The position numbers and the translations under genes are program-made. A DNA stretch of 64,000 bases, from contig NZ_JAJTTE010000042.1 of NCBI RefSeq assembly GCF_021343995.1, positions 1-64,000 of the forward strand, read 5' to 3'. The notes beneath the pieces are model-generated. The model saw only the letters and a list, made by a program, of their open reading frames with translations, did no database searches and was not told the DNA's origin. The DNA is from Pseudonocardia terrae. GTDB lineage: Bacteria > Actinomycetota > Actinomycetes > Mycobacteriales > Pseudonocardiaceae. Within the stretch, counting starts at the first letter, position 1; every line of letters starts with the position of its first letter. Positions 25,316-34,288 of the stretch are shown here, in pieces.

Positions 25316-26141
25316 CCGGAGGTGCGACGACGGCGTCCCGGCCGCGGAACAGCGAGTCCGGGCTCCGGCAGGTCAATCCCCCGTCGACGACGAGCTCGGT
25401 CCCGGTCACGTAGGCGGCGTCGTCGGACGCCAGGAAGGCCACGGCCGCCGCGGCCTCCTCGGGCGACCCCTGCCGGGCGAGCGCGGGCAGCGCGGCCCGC
25501 CAGCCGAGCGTGCCGCCGTCCGTGCCCTGCTCCCGCCGCGACATGGCCGACGCGATGAGGCCCAGCACGACCGTGTTGGCGCGGACGCCGCGGCTGCCGA
25601 AGCGCACCGCGATGTGCCGGGCCAGCGCGAGCTGGGCGGCCTTCGACGTCTCGTAGCTCAGCGCGAACCCGTTGCTCCAGGAGCCCGCGACCGAGCCGAC
25701 GAACACGAACGCCCCGCGGCCGCGCTCGACCATGCCCGGCAACGCCCGCTCGGCCGTGACCCAGTGGCTCCGCACGTTGACGTCCATCGCGAGGTCGTAC
25801 TGCTCGACGGTCTGGCGGCCGATCGGTCCGCCCCCGCCGATGCCGACGTTGCACACGACGACGTCGAGCGGCCCGAGCCCGGCCACCGCGCGGTCGACCG
25901 CGTCCCGGCACGCCTCGGGATCCGCGGCGTCGGCCTCGATCGCGAGCCCGGGCCCGCCGAGGGCCGCGACGGTCTCCTCCGCCCGCTCCGCCGACACGTC
26001 GGTGACCGCGACCGACGCCCCCTCGGCCGCCAGGCGCAGCGCGATCGCCCGGCCGTTGCCCATCGGCAGCGTCTCGCCGGGGGCGGCGGGGCCATCGGTG
26101 CCCCCGCCGACGACCAAGGCCGTCCGTCCCGCGAACCTCAT
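25308..26141 (-). CDS. Short-chain dehydrogenase/reductase
   Basis: 277 residues with a Rossmann fold. The nucleotide site starts 'RTALVVGGGTDGPAAPGET', an unusual, longer glycine loop, with 'DVSAERAEETV' after it, suggesting NAD preference. The catalytic Ser is in 'FVFVGSVAGSWSNGF' and the YxxxK is 'YETSK'. It would oxidise a hydroxyacyl or alcohol intermediate. ATG 26141 overlaps the ligase stop (ATGA), and the TetR gene follows. A second SDR with the same loop insertion is at 27757, suggesting two successive steps or gene duplication. Confidence 0.9.
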   Translation of the reverse strand: MRFAGRTALVVGGGTDGPAAPGETLPMGNGRAIALRLAAEGASVAVTDVSAERAEETVAALGGPGLAIEADAADPEACRDAVDRAVAGLGPLDVVVCNVGIGGGGPIGRQTVEQYDLAMDVNVRSHWVTAERALPGMVERGRGAFVFVGSVAGSWSNGFALSYETSKAAQLALARHIAVRFGSRGVRANTVVLGLIASAMSRREQGTDGGTLGWRAALPALARQGSPEEAAAAVAFLASDDAAYVTGTELVVDGGLTCRSPDSLFRGRDAVVAPPGG

Positions 26142-27760
26142 ACCCGCACCTCCCCCAGCCGCTCCCGCAGCGACCGCTTGAGGATCTTCCCGCTCGCGTT
26201 GCGGGGCATGTCCTCGAAGCGGAACTCCACCGGCACCTTGTACGACGCGAGCGCCGAGCGGCAGTGCGCGCGCAGCTCGTCGGCGCCGACGGTCGTACCC
26301 GGCCGGCGCTCGACGAAGGCGACGACGATCTCGCCCCAGTGGTCGTCCGGCCGCCCGACGACCGCACAGTTCGCCACCGCCGGGTGCGCGGCGAGCACGG
26401 ACTCGATCTCGACCGGGTAGACGTTCTCGCCGCCGCGGATGATCATGTCTTTCGCCCGGCCACCGAGGTAGAGGTAGCCCTCGGCGTCCCGGCGGGCCAG
26501 GTCGCCGCCCCAGAACCAGCCGTCGCGGAAGGCCGCCGCGGTCTCCTCGGGCATGTCCAGGTACCCGCTCATCAGCGTGTCCGACCGCGTGACGATCTGC
26601 CCGACCTCGCCGTCGGCGACGTCCCGGCCGTCGTCGTCGACCACGCGCAGCTCGACCCCCACGGCGGCTCGTCCGATCGAGCCCAGCAGGTGCTCGTCGC
26701 CGGCCAGGGCGCGGCGGTGGTCGGTGACGGTCAGCACGGTCTGCAGACCGGCCTCGGTGCCGGCCCCGAACGCGTTGACGAAGTCGCAGGCGAACCGGTC
26801 GCTCGCGCGGCGCAGCAACGCCGGGCTCATGGGCGCGGAGCCGTAGAGGATCGTGCGCAACGCCGTGAAGTCGGCCTCGGCGATCCGGGGGTGGTCGAGC
26901 AATGCGCTGATCATCGTCGGGACCAGGAACGCCGCCGTGACCCGCCCGCCGCCCAGCCAGCGCAGCACCGTGTCGGCGTCGAACTTCGGGAGGACCACCG
27001 AGGGGATCCCCCGCATCACGTGTCCGTAGAGCATCATCTGCCCGGCGATGTGGAACATCGGCGAGGACCCGTAGCGGACGTCGTGGTCCTGCAGGTCGTA
27101 CTGCTGATGGCGGCCCGCGACCATCGCCTTGAGCATCCCCTGCGACTGCAGGACGCCCTTGGGCAGCCCGGTGGTGCCGCTGGTGAAGGCCAGGGCGACG
27201 ATCTCGTCGTCCCGTACGGGCACGCCGGGATCCACGTCGGCCCCGGCGGCCACCAGGTCCTCGTGGGCCACGTCCGCACCGTCGCACGGCCCGTCGAAGC
27301 ACGCGACGAGGCGCAGCGCGGGGAGCTCGGCCCGGATCTCCGCCACGATCGGTGCGTAGCGCCGGTCGACCATGAGCACGCCGGCCCCGGCGCGGTCCAG
27401 CAGGGTGCGCAGCTCGCCTGCCCGTAACCGGTAGTTGAGGGGGACGTAGACGGCCCCGAGCTTGAGGCAGGCGAAGACCGTCTCGAGGTAGCCGGACCCG
27501 TCCATGGCCAGGATCGCGACCCGGTCCCCCCGGTCGACACCCTGGGCCCGTAACGTCCGGGCCAGGCGGTTGGCCCGGGACTCCAGCTCTCCGAAGGTGA
27601 CCGTCGAGCCGTCGTCGCGGAGCACCGCCGGCCGGTCGGCGCCGCGCTGGGCGCCCAGCCGGATCCAGTCGCCCATCCTCGCCACGGGTCGGACCGGACC
27701 CGGGTTCGGTTCCGCCCGCCCGGCCGGCGTCTGCACAGCCACCCCGGTCACCTCGCTCAC
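26138..27760 (-). CDS. AMP-dependent acyl-CoA synthetase/ligase
   Basis: 540 residues of the ANL superfamily. The P-loop-like motif is 'FTSGTTGLPKGV', the adenylate motif around 'NAFGAGTEAG', the hinge 'GGENVYPVEIE' and the catalytic Lys motif 'SGKILKRSLRE' close to the C-terminus. It activates a carboxylic acid to acyl-CoA via acyl-AMP. GTG 27760 overlaps the upstream SDR stop (GTGA). The substrate is unknown; context suggests an acid entering the pathway with the flavoprotein and SDRs. Fatty-acyl or aryl specificity cannot be told from sequence alone. Confidence 0.93.
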   Translation of the reverse strand: MSEVTGVAVQTPAGRAEPNPGPVRPVARMGDWIRLGAQRGADRPAVLRDDGSTVTFGELESRANRLARTLRAQGVDRGDRVAILAMDGSGYLETVFACLKLGAVYVPLNYRLRAGELRTLLDRAGAGVLMVDRRYAPIVAEIRAELPALRLVACFDGPCDGADVAHEDLVAAGADVDPGVPVRDDEIVALAFTSGTTGLPKGVLQSQGMLKAMVAGRHQQYDLQDHDVRYGSSPMFHIAGQMMLYGHVMRGIPSVVLPKFDADTVLRWLGGGRVTAAFLVPTMISALLDHPRIAEADFTALRTILYGSAPMSPALLRRASDRFACDFVNAFGAGTEAGLQTVLTVTDHRRALAGDEHLLGSIGRAAVGVELRVVDDDGRDVADGEVGQIVTRSDTLMSGYLDMPEETAAAFRDGWFWGGDLARRDAEGYLYLGGRAKDMIIRGGENVYPVEIESVLAAHPAVANCAVVGRPDDHWGEIVVAFVERRPGTTVGADELRAHCRSALASYKVPVEFRFEDMPRNASGKILKRSLRERLGEVRV

Positions 27761-28551
27761 CCGACCCTCAACGACTGGCCACCGTCGACCGGCAGCGTCA
27801 CACCGGTCACGAACCGGGATTCGTCCGACCCCAGGTAGAGGGCTGCGTGGGCGACGTCCCAGGCCGTGCCCATCCGGCGTCCGAGCGGGACCTTGGCGTC
27901 GCGCAACGCGGCCCAGTCGGCCCGGCTCATACCGACCTCCGGAGCCTGTTGGTCGACACCCATGGGCGTCTCGATCAGGCCGGGCAGGATGGTGTTGGCC
28001 CGGATCCCGTGCCGTGCGTTGGCGTCGGCCACCGCGGTCGTGGCCTGCTCCACGGCCGCCTTGCTCATCTTGTAGGCGATCTGGTTCAGCGAGACCCGCG
28101 TCGCGGCCGAGCTGATGGTGACGATCGCGCCTCCGCCCCGCCGACGCATCACCGGCAGCGCAGCGCGGCACATGAGCAGCATCGACCTGGTGTTGAGCGC
28201 CATGATCCGCTCCCACACCGCGAGGTCCACCGAGGTGACGCCGCCGTCGCCGCGGTTGGTGCCGACGTTGCAGACCAGGACGTCCAACCCGCCGGCCTCC
28301 TCGTCGGCCACCCGCACCGCCTCGGCGCACACCTCCTCGGTCGTGACGTCGCCGAGCACCACCCGGGCCTTGCCGCCCTCGGCCTCGACCAGCCGGGCCG
28401 TCTCGGCGACGGACGCCTCGTCGACGTCGATCAGCACGAGGTCCGCGCCCTCACGGGCGAACAGCACGGCCATCGCCCGACCGTTCCCGATGGTCTCCCC
28501 CGGTGCCTGGCCTGCTCCGGCGATCACCGCCACCTCTCCCGCGAGCCTCAC
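27757..28551 (-). CDS. Short-chain dehydrogenase/reductase
   Basis: 264 residues, Rossmann-type SDR. The glycine-rich loop 'VAVIAGAGQAPGETIGNGR' has the same extension as the other SDR in the operon. Catalytic elements are Ser in 'IVTISSAATRVSL' and YxxxK 'YKMSK'. The C-terminus 'FVTGVTLPVDGGQSL' is typical. GTG 28551 is chosen because it overlaps the AhpD-like stop by 4 bp like its neighbours; an ATG 9 bp upstream is also possible. It probably oxidises a hydroxyacyl-CoA or similar intermediate. Confidence 0.88.
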   Translation of the reverse strand: MRLAGEVAVIAGAGQAPGETIGNGRAMAVLFAREGADLVLIDVDEASVAETARLVEAEGGKARVVLGDVTTEEVCAEAVRVADEEAGGLDVLVCNVGTNRGDGGVTSVDLAVWERIMALNTRSMLLMCRAALPVMRRRGGGAIVTISSAATRVSLNQIAYKMSKAAVEQATTAVADANARHGIRANTILPGLIETPMGVDQQAPEVGMSRADWAALRDAKVPLGRRMGTAWDVAHAALYLGSDESRFVTGVTLPVDGGQSLRVG

Positions 28552-29075
28552 GAAGGCCATCCCGGGGTGTCGGTCTCCCGCTCCACGCCGGTGGCGTTGA
28601 GGAACCCCGCGAGCATCCGGTAGAAGCCGGGCAGCAGCAGGATCTCGACGATCGTCGGTTCGTCGAAGGCCGCTCGGAGCCGGGCCCAGGTGTCGTCGGC
28701 CAGGGTGTCCGTGCCGGAAAGCTCGTCGACGACGGTGACCAGCAGCCCCTCCTCGCCCGGCCACTCCCCCGCGTCCGGCCGGGCGAGGCGGGCGGTCTCC
28801 GCCTCGGACAGCCCGCACCTCTGTCCGATCAGCGTGTGCTGGCCGAACTCGTAGACCGACCCGGTGCGCCAGGCGCTGCGCAGGATCATGATCTCCCGCG
28901 CCCGCGGGTCGAGCCGGTTCCCCTTGAACAGGAACCGGTTGCCCAGGGACATGGCCTTGCGCATGAGCTCGGGGTTGTGGGCGAGGGTGCGGAAGATGTT
29001 GAGCGGCTCCGCGCCGCGCTGCAGGTCCGTGCGCATCCGTTCGTCGGGCGCGACGGGGGCCAGGCGCGGGGTCAC
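28548..29075 (-). CDS. Carboxymuconolactone decarboxylase/AhpD-like protein
   Basis: 175 residues with the CMD helical fold ('LNIFRTLAHNPELMRKAMSLG', 'DPRAREIMILRSAWRTGSVYEF', 'GLSEAETARLARPDAGEW'). AhpD peroxidases need a CxxC followed by His; here the site reads 'SVYEFGQH', without cysteines, so it cannot be an AhpD-type reductase and is more likely a lactone decarboxylase-like or unknown enzyme. Both ends overlap neighbours by 4 bp, so it is firmly inside the operon. Confidence 0.82.
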   Translation of the reverse strand: MTPRLAPVAPDERMRTDLQRGAEPLNIFRTLAHNPELMRKAMSLGNRFLFKGNRLDPRAREIMILRSAWRTGSVYEFGQHTLIGQRCGLSEAETARLARPDAGEWPGEEGLLVTVVDELSGTDTLADDTWARLRAAFDEPTIVEILLLPGFYRMLAGFLNATGVERETDTPGWPS

Positions 29076-30457
29076 GCCGTCCAGCTCTCGATGCCGGCGT
29101 CGGCCAGCGCCATCTCGCGCGCGGCCTCGACGTCGAAGTGGTTCGACGCCACGCTCCGCTGCGCGTAGAGACCACCGCCGGACAGCACGTTGGTCGCGGC
29201 GTGCCAGCCGCCGTAGGCGTCGGCGGTGTGGTCGCGGATCGCGTGGAAGACCTTGAGCCTGTTCTCGGCCGGCACGCCCGGGCGACCCTGCATGTACTTC
29301 CGGACGTAGTCGCCGGTCTGCGGGTTCTCCAGGTCACCGATGGTCGGTGCGGTGAGCAGCGATCCACCCGCGATGTCGTGGAGGTGCCGGACCATGAGGC
29401 TGTAGTTCGCCGCACCCTGGTACTTCGCGGCGTTCGTGTAGAGCTCGTTCGGGTGCACGAAGCCCTGCGGCGTGACCACGGCGTTGTGCAGGGCCGCCTC
29501 GAGCCCGGCCCGCAGCATCGTCGCGTGGATGATCATCTCGGCGAGCTTGTCCTTGATGTGCGCCACGCCGAGCAGCCCGTTCGCGTCGGCGATCAGGTGG
29601 GCGAACCCGACGAGCAGCTCGGCGTTGCGCGTCATCTGGGACACCCCGCCGATGCGCTCCCACAGCCCGAGCGAGTGCGCGAACACCGCGGCGTACTGCG
29701 GGTCGCCGTCGAGGAAGACGCGCTCCCGGGGCACGAACACGTCGTCGAACACCACGAACCCGTCGGGCATGTGGTCGTGGCTGGTGTGCGGGAAGTGTCG
29801 GACGTCCTCGCCCCGCGGGGCGTAGGACGAGTTGATGATGCTGACCCCGGAGGCGTTGACCGGGACCGCACAGGCGATGGAGTACTCCCCGGCCTCGGCG
29901 CCCATCCGCTTGGTCGGCATGACCATCAGGTCGTGGCCGTAGGAGGCGCCGGTGATGTGCAGCTTCGCACCCCGGATCACGACGCCCTCGTCGGACCGGT
30001 CGACGACGTGGACGTAGGCATCGGGATCGGTCTGCTTCTGCGGGGGACGGGCCCGGTCCCCCTTCGCGTCCGTGATGCACTCCGTGATCCGGACGTCCGC
30101 CTTCTTCGCCTGCTCGTGGTAGGCGAGGATCGCGTCGACGTGCCCCGCGCCCGCCTCCGCCAGCCGGTCCGCCGCGGTCAACAGGGCCATCAGCGACCCG
30201 AAGGTCACCCGCGTGACGATGTCCGCCTCGCTGAGGACCGGGATGAGGTCACGCAGGTCGCCGGGGCTGCGGGGCGGCGTCATCAGCAGGTTCACCGCCC
30301 CCGGCTCCGGGTTGTGGAACCGGTCGTACGTCGCCGCGGTCAGGCGCGCCGCGGTACCCATGACGGGGTGCTCGGGGATGTTCTTCACCTCCTCGCCCTC
30401 GAAGAAGGTGGCGCGCCCGTCGTTCAGGGACGCGAGGTACTCCTCACCGGTCAGCAC
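29072..30457 (-). CDS. HpaB / 4-hydroxybutyryl-CoA dehydratase-family flavoprotein
   Basis: 461 residues of the FAD-dependent family that includes 4-hydroxyphenylacetate 3-monooxygenase (HpaB) and 4-hydroxybutyryl-CoA dehydratase. Segments 'CITDAKGDR', 'PDAYVHVVDRSDEGVVIRGA' and 'HITGASYGHDLMVMPTKRM' resemble the dehydratase branch. The cysteines that would hold its 4Fe-4S cluster are not evident, so it is more likely a flavin oxygenase or dehydrogenase. No HpaC-type flavin reductase is nearby. It is the first gene of the minus arm; GTG 30457 has a GGAGA upstream and a TTGACA/TAGAAC promoter beyond it. Substrate unknown. Confidence 0.85.
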   Translation of the reverse strand: MLTGEEYLASLNDGRATFFEGEEVKNIPEHPVMGTAARLTAATYDRFHNPEPGAVNLLMTPPRSPGDLRDLIPVLSEADIVTRVTFGSLMALLTAADRLAEAGAGHVDAILAYHEQAKKADVRITECITDAKGDRARPPQKQTDPDAYVHVVDRSDEGVVIRGAKLHITGASYGHDLMVMPTKRMGAEAGEYSIACAVPVNASGVSIINSSYAPRGEDVRHFPHTSHDHMPDGFVVFDDVFVPRERVFLDGDPQYAAVFAHSLGLWERIGGVSQMTRNAELLVGFAHLIADANGLLGVAHIKDKLAEMIIHATMLRAGLEAALHNAVVTPQGFVHPNELYTNAAKYQGAANYSLMVRHLHDIAGGSLLTAPTIGDLENPQTGDYVRKYMQGRPGVPAENRLKVFHAIRDHTADAYGGWHAATNVLSGGGLYAQRSVASNHFDVEAAREMALADAGIESWTA

Positions 30458-30553
30458 AGGACATCTCCTCGGTCCGGTCGGACTGGGGGTACGCGAGTGA
30501 GGCGGACGCGCGACGACCGGCCGCGAACACCGGTGGCGCGAACCTCGATTCCT

Positions 30554-30605
30554 GTTCTACGGGTGGTTTGACAGAGTGTCAACGCTTCGCTTGACACACT
30601 GTCAA
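30554..30605 (-). promoter_or_regulatory. Divergent control region: two TTGACA-N3-TGTCAA operators and minus promoter
   Basis: Two palindromes TTGACAGAGTGTCAA (30568-30582) and TTGACACACTGTCAA (30591-30605) lie 23 bp apart, centre to centre, about two helical turns. On the minus strand the right half of the first is a perfect -35 TTGACA with -10 TAGAAC (30559-30554) 17 bp on. A bound regulator would cover this promoter. Candidate binders are the TetR at 24626 and the MarR domain at 39865. Confidence 0.75.
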
Positions 30606-30661
30606 CGAATTGTCGATGCTGCCCGCGCCGGTCACACGCCGGGCCAACTTTCACCCGCACG

Positions 30662-30690
30662 TTGACACTCCTGAACTCTTGAACGAATAT
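30662..30690 (+). promoter_or_regulatory. Promoter of the ABC-importer operon
   Basis: TTGACA (30662-30667) and GAATAT (30685-30690) are 17 bp apart in an AT-rich stretch unusual for this DNA. The start codon at 30730 and its GAGGAGG lie downstream. Confidence 0.6.
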
Positions 30691-30729
30691 CTTTAAAGTC
30701 TGAAGTGATTGAGATCATGAGGAGGCCCT

Positions 30730-31734
30730 ATGGGGGGCGACGACCTCGTCGTGGATCACCTGTCAGTGGTCTTTCGGTCTCGCACCGGCACTCATGCCGC
30801 GGTCAGGGACGCCTCTTTCGAGGTCGGAGCCGGCCGCATGGTCGGCCTCGTCGGCGAGTCCGGCAGCGGGAAGACGGCGACCGGGCTGGCTCTGCTCGGG
30901 TTGCACGACCCGGCGACGACGACGGTCGGCGGCCGCGCGCGATTCGGCGACGTCGATCTGCTGGGCCTCTCCCCCGCCGCGGCCGACCGGCTCCGCGGCT
31001 CCGCGGTCGGGATGATCTTCCAGGACCCGATGACGGCCCTGAACCCCCTGCTCACGATCGGCACCCAGGTCAGCGAGACGATCCGGGCGCACGAAGGACT
31101 CGACCGTCGCGCCGCACGCGACAAGGCGATCGAGGTGCTCGCCCGCGTCGGGATGCCCGACCCGGCCGGTCGGTACCGCCGCTACCCGCACGAACTGTCG
31201 GGCGGCCTGCGGCAGCGGGCGATGATCGCCGCGGCCATCGCCTGCCGGCCGCGGCTGCTGGTGGCCGACGAACCCACGACCGCCCTCGACCTCACCATTC
31301 AGGCGCAGATCCTCCGTCTACTCCGCACCCTCTGCGACGAGGAGGGCATGTCCGTGCTGCTGATCACGCACGATCTCGGCGCCGTGGGCGCCGTCTGCGA
31401 CGACGTGGTCACGATGTACGCCGGTGAGGTCGTCGAGATCGGACCGACGACCCGGGTCCTCGACCAGCCCCGTCACCCCTACACGGCGCGGTTGATGGCC
31501 GCCCGTCCGCGGGTGGACGGATGGGGCGAGCACCTCGACGTCATCCCCGGGCGGGTGCCCTCCCCGTCGGCCTCACCGGAGGGCTGTCTGTTCCGGCCGC
31601 GCTGTCGCGAGGCGCGCGACGAGTGCGTCGAACCGCAGAAGCTCGTGGCCCTGGGGACGAGCCGGAGCGTGCGGTGCGTGCGCGCCGCGGACCTGCACGA
31701 CTCGGGTGTCGCAGCAGGGGCGGGGATCCGATGA
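30730..31734 (+). CDS. Oligopeptide/dipeptide-type ABC transporter ATP-binding protein (DppD-like)
   Basis: 334 residues. Walker A 'GESGSGKT', Q-loop 'IFQDPMTALNPLL', signature 'LSGGLRQR', Walker B 'LLVADEPTTALD' and switch His 'ITHDLG' are all present. The C-terminal oligopeptide-transporter extension with clustered Cys ('GCLFRPRCREARDECVEP') may hold an Fe-S or zinc site, as in this subfamily. It powers import with its partner at 31731. ATG 30730 has GAGGAGG upstream and starts the operon. Confidence 0.95.
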   Translation: MGGDDLVVDHLSVVFRSRTGTHAAVRDASFEVGAGRMVGLVGESGSGKTATGLALLGLHDPATTTVGGRARFGDVDLLGLSPAAADRLRGSAVGMIFQDPMTALNPLLTIGTQVSETIRAHEGLDRRAARDKAIEVLARVGMPDPAGRYRRYPHELSGGLRQRAMIAAAIACRPRLLVADEPTTALDLTIQAQILRLLRTLCDEEGMSVLLITHDLGAVGAVCDDVVTMYAGEVVEIGPTTRVLDQPRHPYTARLMAARPRVDGWGEHLDVIPGRVPSPSASPEGCLFRPRCREARDECVEPQKLVALGTSRSVRCVRAADLHDSGVAAGAGIR

Positions 31735-32750
31735 CGGCCCCGCTGCTGAGCGTCCGCGGACTGACCGTCGACTATCGGGTCGGCCGGGGGCGCCTCCGCG
31801 CCGTCGACCACGTCGACCTCGATCTCGAGCAGGGCGAGACCCTCGCCGTGATCGGCGAGTCCGGGTCCGGGAAGTCGACCATCGCGAGCGCACTGCTCCG
31901 GCTGGTTCCGGTGGCCGGCGGGTCCGTCGAGTTCGACGGCCTGGACTGGGCGTCGCTGCGCGGTGCCGCACTCCGCCGGGAGCGGCACCGCATGCAGTTC
32001 GTGCCGCAGGACGCCGGTTCCTCGCTCGACCCGCGGTGGCGGGTCCGGGAATCGGTGGCCGAACCGCTCGTCGTCGCCGGGAAGCCCCTGCGGCAGGCGC
32101 GGGAGCAGGCCGGGACGATGCTCGACCGGGTCGGCCTGGAGGGACCGCTGCAGGAGCGCTTCCCGCACCAGTTGTCCGGCGGGCAGCGGCAGCGGGTCGC
32201 CATCGCGCGCGCCCTCGTCTCGCGTCCCCGACTGGTGATCTGCGACGAGGCCGTGTCGGCGCTCGACGTCTCGTTGCAGGCCGAGATCGTGAACCTGCTC
32301 GTCGAGCTGCGGGCCGAGCGGGATCTGACGTACGTCTTCATCACCCACGACATCGCCCTGCTCCCCTACGTCGCCGATCGGGTCGGGGTGCTCTACCTCG
32401 GTCAGGTCGTCGAGTCGGGCCCGGCCCGCGACGTGCTCGTCGATCCACAGCACCCGTACACGCAGGGCCTGCTGTCCTCGTTGCCCGGCGCCCACGCCGC
32501 GGGCGGGGCCGACCGCCCCGTCCGCGGGGAGATCCCCGACCCGGCGAACCCGCCCACCGGCTGCCGGTTCCACCCGCGCTGCCCGGTGGCGGTCGACGGC
32601 TGTCCCGAGTTCGAGCCCGCGGCCGTCGCGGTGTCACCGGCCCACTCGGCCGCCTGCCACCTGCTCGGCCCGCAGTCCGAGACGCCGGGCCGCACCGCGG
32701 ACCCGCTCGTCCCGCCCCCGTCGTCCCTCCTCAGAAAGGCACGATCGTGA
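31731..32750 (+). CDS. Oligopeptide/dipeptide-type ABC transporter ATP-binding protein (DppF-like)
   Basis: 339 residues. Walker A 'GESGSGKS', Q-loop 'QFVPQDAGSSLDPRW', signature 'LSGGQRQR', Walker B 'LVICDEAVSALD', His in 'ITHDIA' and the C-terminal 'GCRFHPRCPVAVDGC' oligopeptide extension. It forms the heterodimeric ATPase with the preceding gene, which it overlaps by ATGA. Confidence 0.95.
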   Translation: MTAPLLSVRGLTVDYRVGRGRLRAVDHVDLDLEQGETLAVIGESGSGKSTIASALLRLVPVAGGSVEFDGLDWASLRGAALRRERHRMQFVPQDAGSSLDPRWRVRESVAEPLVVAGKPLRQAREQAGTMLDRVGLEGPLQERFPHQLSGGQRQRVAIARALVSRPRLVICDEAVSALDVSLQAEIVNLLVELRAERDLTYVFITHDIALLPYVADRVGVLYLGQVVESGPARDVLVDPQHPYTQGLLSSLPGAHAAGGADRPVRGEIPDPANPPTGCRFHPRCPVAVDGCPEFEPAAVAVSPAHSAACHLLGPQSETPGRTADPLVPPPSSLLRKARS

Positions 32751-34288
32751 CCCCGAACCGGACAACGGCGTCCGCTGTCGTCAGGCGCGCACTGCTCGGC
32801 CTGCTGGGCGTGGCGCTGCTCGTGACAGCGGCGTGCGGCGCACCCGCGCAGGGTGGCGGCACCACCGACACCACCCTGACGGTCGCCATCAGCAACAACC
32901 CGTCCTCCCTCGATCCCCAGGCCGGACCGTCGGGCACCGACCACGTGGCGCTGTACCCGATCTACGCCACCCTGGTGGACTTCGACCCGGCGACGCTCAA
33001 GGCCACCCCGGGCCTGGCCGAGTCGTGGTCCTTCACCGATCCGACCACGTTGCAGCTGAAGCTCCGGTCCGGGCTGAAGTTCTCCGACGGCAGCCCGCTC
33101 GACGCCGCCGCGGTCAAGGCGAGCCTGGAGCGGTACCGGACCCAGACCAACAAGGCCGATCTCTCCAACGTCACCGCGGTCGACGCGCCCGACCCGACGA
33201 CCGTGGTCATCCGGGAGAAGACTCCGGACAGCTCGCTGGTGCTGGTCCTGGCGGACCGCGCGGGCATGATCGTCGGCCCCACCGCCGCGAACGCCGACTT
33301 CGCCCAGAAGCCGGTCGGCGCGGGCCCGTACACCCTGGTCAGCTACAGCCCCGGTGACCGGCTCGTCCTGAAGCGGAACCCGAACTACTTCGGGACGGCG
33401 GCCCCGATGGAGAACCTGGAGATGCGGATCATCACCGATCCGAAGGCCGCGGCCAACGCCCTGCTCTCCGGCCAGATCGACTTCGCCGACAACCTCGACG
33501 CCAACGACATCCCGCAGCTGAAGAACAGCGGCAAGCTCACCGTCGAGAGCCCGGTCGGACTGTGGTTCGACATGATCTACTTCAACCTCTCCCAGAAGCC
33601 CCTCGACGACGTCCGGGTCCGCCAGGCCATCAACCTGGCGCTCGACCGGGACGAGATCATCCAGGGGACCGTCAACGGGCAGGGCGAGCCGGCCCGCCAG
33701 CCGCTGCCGACCTCGCACTGGGCCTACGACAAGGCCAACGACGGCATCTGGCCCCACGACGTGGCCAAGGCCAAGCAGCTCATGGCCGATGCGGGCTATG
33801 CCGGCGGCGTCACGCTCACCTCGGTGGCCACGGCCTCACCGCTCGAGATCCGCCGCAACGAGATCATCCGGTCGCAGCTGGCCCAGATCGGCATCGACTA
33901 CAAGGTCACGCCGATGGACACCAACCAGGGCGTCTCGCTGTACTTCGAGAAGCAGGGCACCAACGCGGCGCAGTACGCCTGGTCCGGGCGTCCCGACCCG
34001 GGTCAGACCTACAACCGGCTGTTCGCGCAGAACAGCTACCAGAACCCCGGCAAGGTCGCGGTCCCCGGTCTGGACCAGGTGCTCACGCAGGCGGTGTCGA
34101 CGGAGGACACGACACAGCGTGCCGCGGCCTACGCACAGGCCGACAAGCTCATCGCCGACTTCGCCCCCTACGCGCCGCTGTACTTCCGCGGCGACGTCAC
34201 CGCCTACTCGACGTCGGTGACCGGCTACACGGCGAGCCTGCTGGGCAAGCCGAAGGTCGCCTTCCTGAACAAGTCGAGCGGGGCCTGA
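32747..34288 (+). CDS. ABC transporter substrate-binding lipoprotein (family 5)
   Basis: 513 residues. The signal peptide ends in a lipobox around 'VTAACGAP', making a lipid-anchored extracytoplasmic receptor. The mature part shows the peptide/nickel family pattern: 'DHVALYPIYATLVDFDPATL', 'LAESWSFTDPTTLQLKLRSGLKFSDGSP' split by normal spacing, 'VGAGPYTLVSYSPGDRLVLK' and 'VRQAINLALDRDEII'. It captures the substrate, probably not a peptide given the catabolic partners. GTG 32747 overlaps the previous stop and follows AGAAAGG. Confidence 0.93.
   Translation: MTPNRTTASAVVRRALLGLLGVALLVTAACGAPAQGGGTTDTTLTVAISNNPSSLDPQAGPSGTDHVALYPIYATLVDFDPATLKATPGLAESWSFTDPTTLQLKLRSGLKFSDGSPLDAAAVKASLERYRTQTNKADLSNVTAVDAPDPTTVVIREKTPDSSLVLVLADRAGMIVGPTAANADFAQKPVGAGPYTLVSYSPGDRLVLKRNPNYFGTAAPMENLEMRIITDPKAAANALLSGQIDFADNLDANDIPQLKNSGKLTVESPVGLWFDMIYFNLSQKPLDDVRVRQAINLALDRDEIIQGTVNGQGEPARQPLPTSHWAYDKANDGIWPHDVAKAKQLMADAGYAGGVTLTSVATASPLEIRRNEIIRSQLAQIGIDYKVTPMDTNQGVSLYFEKQGTNAAQYAWSGRPDPGQTYNRLFAQNSYQNPGKVAVPGLDQVLTQAVSTEDTTQRAAAYAQADKLIADFAPYAPLYFRGDVTAYSTSVTGYTASLLGKPKVAFLNKSSGA

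Noticed and set aside
28548..29075. AhpD-type alkylhydroperoxide reductase function
   Set aside because: The required CxxC is absent at the site, so only the general fold can be called.
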